Positions 63,029 through 64,000 of a stretch of 64,000 bases of DNA are shown here, in pieces. The stretch comes from Actinoplanes sp040639655. Its GTDB lineage: Bacteria > Actinomycetota > Actinomycetes > Mycobacteriales > Micromonosporaceae. The position numbers and the translations under genes are program-made. The stretch is taken from NCBI RefSeq assembly GCF_040639655.1, contig NZ_JBFAAI010000006.1:1-64000 (forward strand). The letters run 5' to 3'. The notes beneath the pieces are model-generated. The model searched no databases, had not been told where the DNA came from, and saw nothing but the letters and a program-made list of their open reading frames with translations. Within the stretch, counting starts at the first letter, position 1, and the number at the start of each line of letters is the position of its first letter.

Positions 63029-64000
63029 CTAACCTGCCCGGCGCAACCGGGCGTCGATGCGTTCCCGCGCGGGCGGCGGGGTCAGTTTCGCGAACTTCTC
63101 CAGCAGGTCCCGGGCCTCGCCGGTCACCCCGCCCGGGATCTGCACGTCCACCGTGACGATCAGATCACCCGCCTGGCCCTCCTTGCGGACCACACCCTTG
63201 CCGCGGGCCCGCAGTTTCCGGCCGCTCGGGGTACCCGGAGGCACCCGCAGCGTGACCGGGCCGTCCAGGGTGGGCACCTTGAGATCGGTGCCGAGCACGG
63301 CCTCAGCGATCGTGATCGGCACGGTCAGCGTCAGGTCGTCACCGCTGCGCCCGAACAGGTCGTCGGGCCGGACCTTGACCTGCACGTACAGGTCTCCGGC
63401 CGGTCCGTTGCGGTCACCCGGCTCGCCCCGGCCGCTGAGCCGGATCCGCTGGCCGTCGGCCACACCCGCCGGGAACCGGACGTTGATCGTGCGGGTCTTG
63501 GTGACCCCGCCGGTGCCCCGGCACTCCGGGCACTTCTCGTCCACGACGCTGCCCGAGCCCTGACAGTCGCGGCACGGCTCGGAGAAGCTGAACGAACCCT
63601 GGTTGCTGGAGATCAGGCCGGTGCCGTGACACTTCGCACACGACCGCGGAGTCGTGCCGGGTTTGGCCCCACTGCCCCGGCAGGTATCGCAGGCGCCCGG
63701 CGTCCGCAGGGTCAGCGGCAGTGTCGTACCGCGGACGGCCTGCGCGAAGTCGAGGGTCACCTCGGTCTCCACGTCGCGCCCGCGCTGCGGTCCGCGCCGT
63801 GCGGTTCCGGCCGGCCCACCGGGCGTCTGCCCGCCGGAGAAGATCGAGCTGAAGATGTCCGAGAAGCCGGTGCCGCCGAACCGGCGGTCCGCGCCCGCAC
63901 CCCCGGCGCCGGAGAAGCCGCCGAACAGGTCCGACGGGTCGAACTGGGTTCCCGCGCCGCCGCCACGCGCCCCGCGCCGGAACGCGCCCGACCCGAACAG
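63029..64000 (-). CDS. dnaJ: Chaperone DnaJ, C-terminal part (5' end beyond window)
   Basis: About 323 residues are inside the window; the J domain lies past base 64000. Visible in order are a Gly/Phe-rich linker (GGFSGAGGAGA, FSDIFSSIFSGG), then the zinc domain with four CxxCxGxG repeats (CDTCRGSG, CAKCHGTG, CRDCQGSG, CPECRGTG). After them come the substrate-binding beta domains (FPAGVADGQRIRLSGRGEPG). It delivers substrates to DnaK. It directly precedes hspR. The operon head (dnaK, grpE) should lie to the right. Confidence 0.95.
   Translation of the reverse strand: MFGSGAFRRGARGGGAGTQFDPSDLFGGFSGAGGAGADRRFGGTGFSDIFSSIFSGGQTPGGPAGTARRGPQRGRDVETEVTLDFAQAVRGTTLPLTLRTPGACDTCRGSGAKPGTTPRSCAKCHGTGLISSNQGSFSFSEPCRDCQGSGSVVDEKCPECRGTGGVTKTRTINVRFPAGVADGQRIRLSGRGEPGDRNGPAGDLYVQVKVRPDDLFGRSGDDLTLTVPITIAEAVLGTDLKVPTLDGPVTLRVPPGTPSGRKLRARGKGVVRKEGQAGDLIVTVDVQIPGGVTGEARDLLEKFAKLTPPPARERIDARLRRAG

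Overview
The window comes from a high-GC actinomycete, most probably Micromonosporaceae and Actinoplanes-like. This is inferred from very high GC, many GTG starts and characteristic actinobacterial genes: BldC, HspR with a HAIR operator, DUF3073 and DUF3151 proteins, an F420-type PPOX enzyme, valine dehydrogenase, PrsW, bacterial Hen1/Pnkp, and an EspI-like MinD/ParA ATPase. No tRNA, rRNA, CRISPR array or prophage is visible. The only mobile element is the 3' end of an IS256-type insertion sequence at the left edge, which appears to have cut a host gene.

Layout. 1-9.9 kb is accessory and envelope-flavoured: the IS end, small acidic proteins, a DUF4352 membrane protein, a HIT hydrolase, two secreted RTX-like calcium-binding paralogues with a lone FtsX-type extracellular-domain protein, a PaaI thioesterase, an aspartate-repeat protein and PrsW. 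10-11.7 kb holds RNA 2'-phosphotransferase KptA overlapping a SAM methyltransferase, divergent from an F420-type PPOX protein. 11.9-14.9 kb carries bldC, a conserved unknown, valine dehydrogenase and a DUF3073 protein. 15-16.3 kb is a compact two-gene RiPP locus: a radical SAM/SPASM maturase overlapping a 75-aa precursor whose C-terminus repeats an aromatic-x-Asn motif. This is the most interesting system in the window.

16.4-35.2 kb is a dispersed de novo purine region: purM, purF, purL, purQ, purS, purB, purD and purA. Between them lie two SCP2-type lipid-binding proteins, a membrane protein with a Gly/Gln/Tyr-rich tail, a secreted trypsin-like protease, an ArsR-type regulator with an MFS transporter, and a two-component system. 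35-46.7 kb has a DAG-kinase-like protein with a degenerate nucleotide loop, the EspI-like ATPase, a lipoprotein, an ADP-ribosylglycohydrolase, a LOG-like protein, twin Ser/Gly-rich membrane proteins, class II fructose-bisphosphate aldolase, secreted proteins and an ECF sigma factor overlapping an LCP-domain gene. 46.8-50.7 kb encodes Hen1-Pnkp RNA repair. 50.7-56 kb holds DedA, a class II aldolase, ArsR and proline-rich membrane proteins. 56-64 kb is a stress block: clpB with a HAIR site, an MFS exporter, a KhtTU-like cation/proton antiporter, hspR and the 3' part of dnaJ.

Functional links. PurS, PurQ and PurL form one operon and one complex; PurF and PurM are adjacent. purB sits in an operon with the regulator and exporter. 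HspR (62.6 kb) should bind the HAIR site upstream of clpB (58.8 kb). Hen1 and Pnkp are translationally coupled and act together on broken RNA. Many convergent gene pairs are separated by long GC-rich hairpins.
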